Positions 19,739-33,200 of a stretch of 64,000 nt of DNA are shown here, in pieces. This DNA comes from Cliona cf. orientalis (taxonomy: Eukaryota > Porifera > Demospongiae > Clionaida > Clionaidae). The notes under the pieces are model-generated. The model saw only the letters and a program-made list of their open reading frames with translations. It made no database searches and was not told the origin of the DNA. The stretch covers positions 3,596,001-3,660,000 of the forward strand of contig OZ005704.1 in assembly GCA_963930775.1 (NCBI GenBank), written 5' to 3'. How positions within the stretch are numbered: position 1 is the first letter of the stretch; every line of letters starts with the position of its first letter. The position numbers and the translations under genes were made by a program.

Positions 19739-22700
19739 CTGTGGGATAAGATGAAAACAAATTGAATGGTACCAACTTCTTTCAAAAGTGATCATGCATT
19801 ACTGTAGACTATAATACAAACAATAAAATTGAAGGATGAAGTAAGGATGGCAGGAACAAAAAGTGCACATTGTAGGGATAATCACGTCCACTACATCCCT
19901 ACGCTTGCTTTTCTCAATGAAAAATCCATGTTATCCCGGCTCGTAGGGGTGGGGGTAATCTACTTTGACCGTGGCATTACTGTCTGGTTAGTTTATTCCT
20001 GCACCTACTCAAAAAGAAGAATAGGGATGTATAGTGGATGTGATTACCAATCTTGTTTGTGCACTTTTTGGTCCTGCCATCCCTACTGGATTCTTCAGTT
20101 TCATTGTTTTTTATACTTATTTCTGGTATTTTTTAAGGATACTTCATTAATGCTATCTGACATGATTTTCCTATTAGTCATTGTCAATGGTGCAATGGCA
20201 TAGCCACGCCCATCATTAGTTCGTTCCATCATCCGTACCGTGGCTGCATCCCCTCAGTTCCAGATTTACAGTCAGCTCAGTGACTAGCCTCGTTCCCAGG
20301 CCAAGGGAAGCTAGTACCAACAATAAACTTACTGGCTTCTAAGATTCGCTCCCTCAACTGAAGTTCTTATTTGTCAGCTTAGTAATACCACACCGATCGT
20401 ACGCATGCCATGCTCCTGTCACATGACTTCACCATGGCAACACTAAGTCTCGTGAGCCAGCCCCTCCTACGCAAAGAGAGAGCTAGAGAGAGAGTAGTTT
20501 CGTCTGGGGACGAGACTAGATAGATATAGAGAGGGGCTGGCTCACGAGACTAGGCAACAACACTATGAACATGCGCATTATGTTATTACAACTTGGCATA
20601 TATAAAAATAATATCAGACACATCGATTGTGCTCCATTACGTAGCTGTCATGATAACACAAAACACAGACTTGTGCACTACGAAATGGAGTGGATCAAAG
20701 GCTTATAGACCCTATAAGCCCTTGAGTGGATTTATATGATGAGGTGGTCCAGAGAGCCTAGAGTTAACCCTGGAAATTAAAAAGAAAGAAAGAAAGATTG
20801 ACAAAATCCACTTTTTTACTGTTTAAAAACAGCTTATTCAGGCATACCTGGTCGTTTCCATGGATGTATGGGGGCTTGATAGATATTCTGGCGTAGATCA
20901 TGAATATGTAAGTTAAAAATCTTATTGCTCTGAGACATTAAAATTTTGTAATGTATTTCCAGGAGTACATTACAAGGAGTGTGCAACACACACAGTAGTA
21001 GTACAAACATCTCTTTTCAGATTTGACATCACAACCACTCTTGTACATGGGCCTGAATATCATTAAAAAGTACTTAAGTTGCAACCACTGAGTTACACAT
21101 TCTGTATATATATATATAGCTGTAGCTGCTGATAGTTACTATCAAAACACTGATTGGACAGTGCAGACACAACATTCATGGCTTCATGGTCTTAGTGGTT
21201 GCATATTAATGATATTCTGTGATGTCAAATCTGGAAAGAGATGACTGTACTACTACTACCATGTGTAATTCGTGAATAGTTGATTTGCCTTGTGCAAAAT
21301 GATCAATAATATTAATAATTTATGACTGTGTTTACTTGTACCAGTTAATACAAGTATAAAAAACAATTGAATAAAAATTGAAGGCTGAAGTAGGGATGGC
21401 TGGGCCAAAAAATACACAAACAAGATTCGTAAGGATAATCACATCCACTATACATCCCTACGCTTGCTCTTCTCGATTATCGTATTATGCACCTGTTGAT
21501 GTCAACAACCGTACTCTCTTGATGCTGACTCCCATATATACGGGGAAGCAGTTACGTAAATATATCAGGGCTATCTTTTGAATCTTCCTGACTCTATAGC
21601 TATACATGTGGGAGAAATTCCTATACTAGGGATAGTCAATATCCCTCGCTGCAAGTTATATTCTGGGCCTCACAGCTACTTGAAAAGCAAGCATAGGGAT
21701 GTATAGTGGCTTAACTTGTTCTGGCTGACTGTGATTTCACCATGGTAATACTATATGAGCATGCGCATTATATGACAAAATGCATGTGGCATATTGGAGA
21801 TGACTACTTGTGCAAAATGCACTTCATAAACCCACGATTTATTACTCGTCATGATAATATAAAAGTAGTGTACCACGGACGCACGCTCAGCAAAATGGAG
21901 TGGATTTATACTTGTATGAAAACTTGACCATGTCCTTGGTGGCTGCATAGTGAAATGGTGCATGTGGTAAAGGTCGTCAATATAGTGGGTTCACGGTACA
22001 GTACGCCTCAGTCTCAGACTAGACTCTGATCATCTGGAGTCCAATAGTTGCTCTCGACCTCAACAGTGAAAAGTTTCAAAGCTGAGAAGAACTCAACAGC
22101 GCAGTACAGCTTCCGAACTTCAGATCGGTCCGGTGGCACGCTGTGCGTGCTTGAATTTTGAGTCGCAGAAAGGCTCCATCGAGGCCCTGAATTTTCTCAT
22201 AATTACCTCATAGATTACACCATAGGTTTCATCATAATTAATGCATAATTACCTAATAACCGCAAAAAAGTAAATTGTTACCAAGGATTTAATGAAAAAC
22301 TTAGACTACATCCAGAGTCCCTCATGAATACGCCGCCATAATTCGAACTAGGACACATTGACAAACTGCGCATGCTCCATATACGCGTATAATATTGGGG
22401 CGCGCGGCTTGAGCCGGTTGACCTTCACCTGCCATGTGCTCGACTGAATAGGGAAACCCCCCCTGAAAGCGAGCTCGCTAAAGAAAGCGAACTGAGAGAA
22501 TCGCCATATATCATCGGATAGTCCATGATCTCTTCTACGCTAGGTTCGAATTCTGGGTCTCAACACCCTGTCATGTGAGCTAAACATTTTGTAGCAGTTT
22601 TCACCCTAATTTCATCATAATTTCATCATAGGTTTTATCATAGGTTTCATCATTATTCATCATAATTACCTCATCGGTTGGCCGAATCGATTTGTGAATT

Positions 22701-25700
22701 GGGACTCTGGACATGTAACTAAGGTGAGAGGTCAAGTCAGCCTTGCACTAGAAATTTCATGTAATTATTTCGTTTGCTCCATAATTATAGACTCTAGGGA
22801 TGGCCTGGATATGCCACAATATGTAATACATTACAAAAAAGCAAATATCTCAAAGCAAATGAATTTCTAAAATTTTGTTACTTTCATATTCGTGATCTAC
22901 GGCAGAATACCTATCTATCCATGAAAACAATCAGGTATGCCTGAACTTTGTAGCTGTTTTGGAAAAAAGTGCAAATTGTCAATCTTTCTTTCATCTTTTC
23001 CAGGGCTAACTCAAAGTTGAACAAAATGTTGACCACAATATATTGTAGCTGCCTCATTTTAATGGTGCATATGGTAAAAGGTCGTCAATATATAGCATAC
23101 ACAGTCTACAAGCCACATTGATGCTGGCACCTCAATTGCAGAGATGGAGTCTGAGACTAACTTGACCCGATATGCAGCGACAAATTTTGATTCTTCAATC
23201 ACAGGAGATGAACTCTACAGTGCAGTACAGCTTCCGAACTTTCAATGGGTTGTGCATGGCACGCCGCATGCATGATGTGTGCTAAAGGCTAGCTTTATAG
23301 TAATTAATGTGACCTGCTCTGAGAAAAGGGACCGTAGGGTATAAATATTCATTTTCCAATAATGGCTAAAATGTGAAAGAATCTACTTTTCTTCAATTTT
23401 CTACTTGTTAGTCTATCAAAAAATTGAAAGTCTTGGCTTTATTTTGATATAATATGAACCCTTGACCACATCCCCAGTGGCTGTATAGTTCTAATGGTGC
23501 ATGTGGTAAAGGTCGTCAATACACACATCGATGTCAGGGCCTCAATCGTAAAGATGGAGTCTAAGATCAACTTTCGACTTCGAGTTTCGATGCCTCTATC
23601 AAAGGAGATGAACTCGACAGCACAGTACAGCTTCCGAACTTCAGATCGGTCGTGGCATGACGCGTGCTATAAATAGCGCAAGGCTAGCTTTATTTATCCA
23701 CAGGATTACGTCAGCCAAGAGAACGCGTGAAGTTCGGCCGGCATTACTTGTCGGAGAAAGTAGCACTCAGCTTTTAATGTATTCGCTGGATATGTATGTA
23801 AGTTAATATATGATTCTGTGGATTTTCAGGTCTCAGAAGTGTTCTGTAAAGGCTCTGAATTTTAGCGCTATGACGACATAGGTTACATCATAATTACATC
23901 TAATAACCGCAAAAAAGTAAGTTTATACTGGGGATGTAATTATGTTTATACAAATAAAATGTAGCTATGGGCGCAATTAACTGCTCTGATATATGCAACT
24001 TAATACAGAATTTAATTTTCAATATATGACTATCTACCCGAGTGTATAAAATGGTCGTAACTCAGTTTGTGATCAATATTTTCCCTTGAAACTTGCACCA
24101 TTGTTCTTAGCATAGAGAGAGAGAGAGAGAGAGAGCTATTGATTCATGCCAAGATCTCAATATTCATGGTAAATCCTGAAAGGTCCCTTTACTCAGAGCA
24201 GGTCATATTTATTCATCCACGGGATTATGTCAGCCAAGAGAAAGCGTGAAGTTAGGCCAGCTGTACTTATCAGAGAAAGCATCACTCAGCTTGTTACAGT
24301 AATGTATTTGCTGGATACATGCATCAGTTACTCGACATATTATTTCACAAATTTTCAAGTCTCAGAAAGGCTGCATGGAGGCCCTGAATCAGGAATTTTC
24401 TGGTAATAACCTCATAGATTACATCATGCATAATTACCTCATAACAGCACAAAAGTAAATTGCTACTGGGGATGTAATGAAAAACTTAGACTATATACAT
24501 CCCTCTTCCCTCACGAAAAGTATTACACCGCGCTACTTTTCCCTCATGAAATGTATTTATTTACACCACGCTACTGTAGCTACGCCGCCATAATTTGAAC
24601 TAGGACACATTGACAAACTGCGCATACTCAGTATACGCGTATATTGGCCGGGGCGCGCAGCTTGAGCCAGTTGACCCGGACGTGACCTCTACCTGCCATG
24701 TGCTAGACTGAACAGGGAAATCCCCCCAAGTGTGAGCTCGGCAAAGAAAGCAAACTGAGAAAATCGCTATATCTCATCAATAGTCCACGATGTCTTCTAT
24801 GCTATATTCGAATTCTAGGTCCCAACAACCTTTCATGCGCGCTAAGCATTTTGAAACAGTTTCACATGAATTTCATCATAATTACCTTATCGGTTGGCCG
24901 AATCGATTTGTGAATTGGGACTCGGGACGTGATGAAAACTTAGACTACATCCCTCGTCCCTCATGAAAAGTATCGCTATGGTACGCCGCCATAATTCGAA
25001 CTAGGACACCACGACAAACTGCGCATGCTCCGTATATTACGTGTATATTGGGGCACGCTGCTTGAGCCGGATGTGACCTTCACTTGCCATGTGCTCAACT
25101 GAATAGGGAAATCCCCACCAGAGAGCTCGCTCGCTAAAGAAAGCGAACTAAAAGAATCACCATAATATATCATCGTCCACAAACTCTTCTAAGCTATGTT
25201 CGAATTCTGGATTCTGGGTCCCAACACCCTATCATGCAAGCTCAACATTTTGAAGCAGTCTTCGCCCCAATTTCATCATAGATTTCATCATCATTTCATC
25301 ATAATTACCTCATCGGTTGGCCGAATTGTTTTGTTGACTGGGACTCAGGATGTAATGAAAAACTTAGACTACATCCCGAGTCCCTCAAGAAAAGTATTCA
25401 CCGCGCCCATTGCATCAACAAACTGCGCATGCTCCGCGGGCCGTATACGCGTATATTGGGGCGCGCGGCTTGAGCCAGTTGACCCCAGTACGTGACCCCC
25501 ACCTGCCATGTGCTAGACTGAACAGGGAAATCCCCCCGAGTGCGAGCTCGCCGAAGAAAGCGAATTGAGAACATCGCCATATCTCATCGATAGTCCACGA
25601 TGTCTTCTACGCTAGGTTCGAATTCTGGGTCCCAACAATGTTTCATGCGCGCTAAACATTTTGAAACAGTTTCACAGCAATTTCATCATCATTTCATCAT

Positions 25701-28700
25701 CATTTCATCATTACTTTCGTCATCAATTACTCATCGGTATAGGCCGAATTCTTTTTTTGGAATTGGGACTCTGGACGTAATTATTGCAGATGATTATGCA
25801 ATACAACTTGACATCTACACAATATGTCATAGTGCTTTGTTCAATTAGAGCACATACAGTGTACCTAGTGTGGTATATTTAGCCATCAGACTGTTTTCCA
25901 CTACATTACACGATAAAGATTTAACTTAATTAGGAAAGTTTGGGATCACCTGTAATTCCTGTCTCCTCCTATCAACAAACTCGGGACGCTTAGCACCAAA
26001 CCATTTTGCAGGTGGAAACTTCAGAGTTGATAGCTATAGAGAATACATACCAAAGGATGCATCACTTAATGTCCAATACAAGAATTCCTTGGCATTAATT
26101 TCAGTCACTTATAGGTACTTACAGTAGGGTATCTCCTCAAAAGTTCATCATGCATTGCTCTGAATTGTGAGTATTCCTTGTATAATAACAGCTTGTCACC
26201 TTTGGGAAATGTAACCTGCAGTCATTAGGTATACATACACTGAGTGCATGTCAAGTAAAATAATATTATTATATAGATCTTGATATATATACCGTAGTTA
26301 ATTGAATACAATGCATGACCCAATTTAATGCAAGAAATTAGCACTTCATGAATTCTCAGAACGTTTATATACAGAGTGATCGACGACCTTTACCAGAATA
26401 ATATATGTTTTTCAAAAGTGAACATGCATTCTATTAGATTAAGTACGGTATACTGTATCCCCAGTCATACTTAATTTTTCTCTGGCTATCAGGTATAATC
26501 AAACCTATACGAGCTGAGGTATCTTAGGGATAGGTTTAATATTAATTTTGTAATTTAGGTCAAAACTGTAATACTTAATACCTGCGAGTAATTTCGAATT
26601 TTTGAATAATAGAACCAACGAATGAACATGAACTATGACTCTAGGTCAAAATCAGAGTTTGAGTCCGTATTGTCTCTGCTGTCTTCTATATGGTACTTTC
26701 AATCTTGCAATTCCACAATTATTAGTACCAGCAAAAATGAATACAGACAGGGGCGGATCCAGAGCCTCCAATAAGGGGGGTGCTAATTTAAAATTGAATA
26801 ATCATGTGTGAAGTGTGCGCAAAATTTTTGGCCATGCCCCCTTTTTACGAAACCACACCCACTTAATTGCCGCGAAGCGAAGCAATAACTAGAAAACGTG
26901 GAGAAATCAGTGGAGCTCGAATTTTTGTCCCTACAGGTAGGTTTATCAGTCAGATTTTATAGCTAAATGTATGTCAGACCGAGGTTTTTGGCTAGAAGGG
27001 GGGTGCTTATGTTATCTTGGCTGGAGGGGGGGTGCGCACCCCCCTGTATCTGCCCCTGACAGAAGTACAGCCAAATCAAAAAGTTAAGCACTCGTTATTG
27101 ACCTGCCCTTGAGGAAAATTCAGGGAGCTATTATACTATGGTAGATACGCATAATAATAAACTCACACCTATATCCAGCAATAATATTATTATAACATGA
27201 TTTATAACTCAGTTGCTTTTCCAGTTGTCCAACAAAGTATAGGAGTTCAAATGCTTGTATGGGCAGGCTACACCTATCTACAGCATGCCCTTACCTCTTT
27301 GAACTAGCTACCTGTTACCATTAATTTTGTTACTATTCAGCTACATACACTGGGGTATGGTGAAAATTATCCGGCTGAACCCATTTTTTCCACCACCAGT
27401 ACAGGCAAAGCTATATTGTTGTCAGTAGCTACTGTAATAACTGTAAGTGTGGGCAAAAAACATCAGAATGACCAATAAAAAATCAGAATGCCATCAACAG
27501 AGGCTAACAATGATATTCAGATTCAATAGTATTCTACCTCAATTATGAATGGCCAGCCTAATGCAAATGTTGTTCTCGCTATTTCAAAGCTACTTTTTCC
27601 TACTTAGTTGCATCCTAATTACATCCTAAGTCGGAAAAATACAATGTAATGTAATTCAGCTCATGCAGCCCCAGAATATGCTACAGACATAATTCAAAGA
27701 CCAGCAGATAGAGCACAAAAAAATAAAAATTCACATGTTCCAGAATTTTCAATTTCACTTTCATTGTCGAGTTATGAGCAAAAATGTCCTTGTCAAAAAT
27801 AGAAGCCACAGCCATGCTATTGTCCAGTGGTTAATTAAGCTCTTTCAAGCAATGTCAAATGCGCGCACTGGTTCAAATCCTGCCTGGACCCTTTTTTTCA
27901 CTGCCAGTGGAACGTATTTACATAAATTTTTAACAGGATTCAAGTATATAGCCAAAGCCACATCATATTGTAGTCAGCAGCTACTGCAACAATTATTATA
28001 CTTCTAACACAGTATAATTGTAGTATGTACTGTATTGGACTGACGACTTGGGTCAAGCAAGGCTATAGCTACCTACTGTGTTGTAAAATATGCTTACAGC
28101 AAAAAATTTTTCCATTTAGGATTCAGTTAGTCGTCTTGTGAAAAAGAGAAAGATAGACAAAATCTATACTCTTCCAACAGTAACAGTATGCATGTATGAC
28201 CCTTACCATATATTCTAGCCAGGGTCTATTGTACAGTACTGTATTCCTAGACACTGGATTTTGGACTAATGACTTGGGTCAAGCTAGGCTAGCTGCCTAC
28301 TGTGTTGTAAATATGCATACAGCAACTAAATTAGCAATTTTTTTCCACTTAGGATGCGGTTAGTCTTCTTGTAATAATAACAATATTATATTCCCTAGCT
28401 CCCTATGCTTACTAATTGCTCAGATGCCTAGATATCAAGAGTTGGCAATTTCGTGCCAATGACAACAGTGCTAAAAACTGATAACATACATGCAGTGCTT
28501 GTGACGCTCTTGGGTCTTGCCAAGTAATTCAAAACATAACAAAACCAGATGATTTGGTTGTGCTTATTAGTTGCTCAGATATCACTAGATCTCCAGATCT
28601 GGTGATATTTGTACTGATGATCACAGAATTACAATCGATCAATAATTTACTTACCCCGTGTGCATATGCACAGGGTAATTATAGCATTTTAGAGCATGAC

Positions 28701-30217
28701 TAACATACATGTACATAGATACAGTGAATAAGATCATATACTGTGTTTATGCTAATAAAATGCAAGATCTAACTAGTGCAAGAAAATTCGCCTGCTAGGA
28801 CTTCACAATGTATCATAACGGAGCGTGTGATAACCTTTACCAGAAAATCACGCGAAAGTTAATTAGATAATGTACTCAGCATAAAATGAGGGACGTGAGA
28901 CTAATAGGCACAGTATGATTTCTAAGGCATATGGGTATTGTATATCATTTTACCACACAAAGGGTAATAGAAGCCACACCCCAATTAGTAGCCGCCCTTG
29001 AATCACCTACCTTTACTTCATATACATAATAGGATGAAAATCCATTTCCTCTCAAAATTGAGTAAGGAATCTCAACCAAAATTTGTTTTTTGATGTATAT
29101 ATCTCTTGATGAGCTATGCCTTCGAAGTTTGGGACCATCTTTCTCACCAAATGCATTACTTCTTCGGCGGGCTCCAGTGTCTAGCACATTCTGAAAGATG
29201 TATTAATTACACAGGTTATGTATAATTATATAGCTGAGCTTGTCCAATTGACCTTAGCCTATCTCACCATTTTCCTCACTTCAGCTTCCAATCTTTGCAC
29301 TTTTTCTGAAAGAAGTGCTTTATCACTGCAAATAAATCAATTCAGCATCTTCCCGAATGAGTGAAACTATGACCATACAATTGAAATTCCAACTAGTACT
29401 GGTCCCAACACACACTCTCTATCATATCAAGCATTCTCAAGCAAAAAAGGTAACTAGGGACGAAATATAGAAAGTAGACAGGTTATTTTCAAGTGAGCAT
29501 GCATATGGTAACATACACACACATACATACATACAAAAATGACTACTGTAATCCTACCTATGGCACATACGCCAAGGGTAAATAACATGGATTGACCACA
29601 TGGAGTGAGTGGAAAAGGGGTCCAAGTTTTGTGGAAAGCTAGTGTTCAAGTTTTCACAGTTTAATTTTTGTGGACGTGTGATCATGCCCAGTATACACTG
29701 TACAATTGTGCTTAGCTTATTCTGTGGGTCTGATGATAGTGGCTTATCAGTGAAAATTGGATCCCTAGAAAATTTCTGCTATACGGTATGGTGAACATGC
29801 TTCAAACTTCAGGTGCATATGTTACTTTCATACTTTTGTATCATTTACCCTTCATAGGCTTCCTTTCGCCTTTTGATTGAAGCCTCCAGCCTCTGGTTTC
29901 TGCTCTTTGCAGCCTGTTCATTTTTCAATGCTTGATCTAATAAACTTTGAGCTCTTTTGATCTCCGACTGTAAGTCTGCATTGGTTCCAGAACTTAGGCT
30001 TGTGGTAGCATTCTTGAATGATTCTTGGGACAAATTCCCTAAAGAACTATACATAATGTACACCTCAATTATTGCACGCATTTACAATTAGTCAATGTTT
30101 TCAAAAGGTAGCAACCCCATCAGTACCACGGGTGTACACACAGTCAGGATTTCATCCAGTGGGGGGGGGGGGGAGCCCCCACCCCCCCACAAAATGAAGA
30201 GAGAAAGGAGAAAAAAG

Positions 30218-30264
<47 letters not shown>

Positions 30265-33200
30265 GGTGGGGAAGGGGAGTGTATTCTTTTTTGTGCTGTG
30301 GTGCAAGTGATCAGTAATCCCCTAGTTAATAACTTAAATTATTTAAGAGCACTAGATAAAACCATGAAATATCTCAGTGAGATCCCAAAATACATCTTAA
30401 TATCAATGGCTAATAGGGGGAGGGGGGACACGGTGTGTAACACTGCTACGCCCACTTCTCCCCCCCCCCCCCCCCAAATTTTTCTGGATGAAACCCTAAC
30501 AGTGATATAGCCCGTTAATTGAGCTATATTTCAAGTATACTCTTATTGCATGGTTTGGCAACTAAGAACTCCCATAGAACTGTAGGGCTTTTTCGAGCGG
30601 GGTGGGTGTGGATCTTCATGGCTATCTTCCCACACTTCAAATATTTTTATGCTGCACAGATTATATGTATGCACACATACCGTAGACTCGGGTTATTAAG
30701 CGCACCTCGTTATTAAGCGCACATTTTTTTAATAAGCGCATGCTGCCTTCCTACTACTAGCATTGGCTAATAAGCGCATACTCAATAAATGTAGCCTAGC
30801 TGTTCACTGTAGCTTTCTGATCAGGTTACCGTCCCTTTTGATGGCTCTGCTACTCACTTGATAGCTCTACCAGTGCAGTATACTTCGATCCCTCGCGCGG
30901 ATCACGACCGCCCGTGAGGGGGTGTGGCTAAACTACTCTCGTTAATAAGCGCACATTTTTTATTAAGCGCATATTTCCCTACCACCAACAGTAATAAGCG
31001 CATGCGCTTAATAACCCGAGTCTACGGTATCAGTAGCAGCCCACATTAATATTAGCATAAACATATTGATAAATTTTTATAGGAATTCCTGCGACATTCA
31101 CCAAGGCCTTATACATTGATTTCATATATAAGATCTACGTTGTATGTTCTGTCTCTCTTCCCTTCTAAGAATCTTACAACTCATATTAGTGGCAGGGCAT
31201 GTAAGACGCAACTCACTGTATCTCTCTCTCATGTGTATCAGCAGCATCCACTTGCTCAATAAGGGATTTTGTTTCCAATGATTCATCTAAGTAAGACATT
31301 TCAAGATTTCCCTCTACAAGTGAGATATCAATGTATCCAGTTTGCAAATCACTATCTTCTTCAGACAAGTTACGATAGCTGGAATCGGTGGTCAGCTGAT
31401 TAGGACTGTGTACTACAGCGTGTCGTTCTTCACCAATCACAATTCTCTTTGATAGATCTGGTGTAGAGGACATAGGAGTACGTGTGGGCGGTGTGTGAAC
31501 AACACTTTGCATTCTAGCATATGGCTCAAGTTCCTTTATAGATTCATTATTGTCATCAACTGAAGAGATAGAAGCTGAATAATCACGTCGCAGCTGATGA
31601 AAACGTTCAGCATCTTCTTGGTTACTTCGTTTCTCAAATTCCTCCTGCATCAATGCTACCCTTTTATCAAAGCTTTCTTGCATAGACTTGCGTTCTTTCT
31701 CTAGCTGGTCCCTGTAATTCATAGAATGGTACGTATGCATACATGGTAAACAAACCAATCACAGCATGCATTATGTGATGAGCATGCACAATTCTTATAC
31801 AAATGCTGTCTTTGGCACAAAATCAGGCTTTGCATGCACACACATGCACTAATACACTGACAGATGACTAATAGTATCACCATAGACATATTCATGTACA
31901 TGTATATTGTAATTTCAGTGCGAGATATAACATATCAGACTTTCGCCCAAATTTGGAAGCAGTACAGTGGTAGGTGAGCCATTTTAGCTACTGCAGATGG
32001 ACACTACAGCTAATACTGAATTGAATGACCCTATAGCTTGCCTATTTATTCTGCAATTCTGAAATAATGCATGGAGTTTAACTTTGGTAGAGGATCACCA
32101 ATGACTGTAAATAATGGCACAGTAACCCATCTTTGTGTACAAGGAATCCTGACCTTAAGTTTCTAACCTTAGCGTCTTTAAAGCAAGAGGTGAGACAGGA
32201 ACTTGGCTTCCTTTCTGAAAATTAAAGCAAATTCACTTCAAGTGATAAACCCCTAATGATGATGTGTCAATTAACAACCAAATTATGGTTGCTATACTTT
32301 ACTACCGTACAGTGGGAAATTTTCATTGGTGCTAATTTTCATATGATTGACCAAAACACCCTTAGAATAAATTTTCATACTTTTTTAATTTCGTATGCTT
32401 GCTGAGGGAGATTGTGTGCATGTGGCAGCTGCTAGTGCTCGCTCTTACGTGTGGTATATGGTAACGCTAGCATCACTGGCTTCCTTGATAGTAATCGATG
32501 CTGATAGCGGTCGACTGGGATCAGAAAGGTCACTCCGTTTTTACGCCTGGGCAAAGAACCGATAAAGAGACATCGTTCAGTGAGCTAGCCTTGCATTTAG
32601 CACCTGCCGCTAGTGACCGCGTGTGGCCGTGGTAGGAGTATAGGTCAAAGGTCACGCGCGAAAGAAAAAAAAAATCGTACCTTCAAATTTTCGCAGTTTT
32701 ATTTTCGTATAAGGGATGGAGCATACGAAGTATATGAAAATAAGCACCATACGAAAATTTCCCGCTATACGGTACAACATGTACATCTACTACAGTTACT
32801 GCAGAGTGCCTTTGTATGAGGCATCCACACTCCTGCATGGATGGCATTTATTTGTGTGGCATGGGCAATGGGCGCAGTCTCCATTTTATAAGGTGCATGC
32901 CAGGGGTATTGAAAACTTTAGGTTGAAGACAACATTTTGGTGCCACAATACAGCTTGGCACTGCATACAAAAGCTCACATTGACACAAATTGTTTATTAA
33001 TTTTGATGATGAACCTATTGTACGGCATATTCTGTTATGTACAATAATTATGCATCTGCTGTATTCCACTGTACATTTTCAACATTTCGGGAGGATCGTC
33101 CAGGGGTTGAGACATATTTTTGGGTATCAAAACATTGTACCATTCTGATGCTTGCATTTGATTTCCCTTCAGCTTATAGCTGCCTCTGCCCAAAATGTTT

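Larger units (their letters stand above)
20761..23015. repeat. 2.25-kb foldback element
   Basis: Left arm 20761-20960 ('gagttaaccctgg', 'gaaagattgacaaaatccac', 'aggcatacctggtcg', 'tagatcatgaatatg') is complemented in reverse order at 22815-23015 ('catattcgtgatcta', 'caggtatgcctgaa', 'gtcaatctttctttc', 'ccagggctaactc'). The interior is made of other repeats and carries no transposase. Confidence 0.75.

Noticed and set aside
27820-27892. Functional tRNA gene
   Set aside because: The T and acceptor stems do not pair fully; kept only as a possible SINE.
30088-30310. Ser-Leu or Arg-Glu repeat proteins
   Set aside because: Translation of a (GA)n microsatellite.
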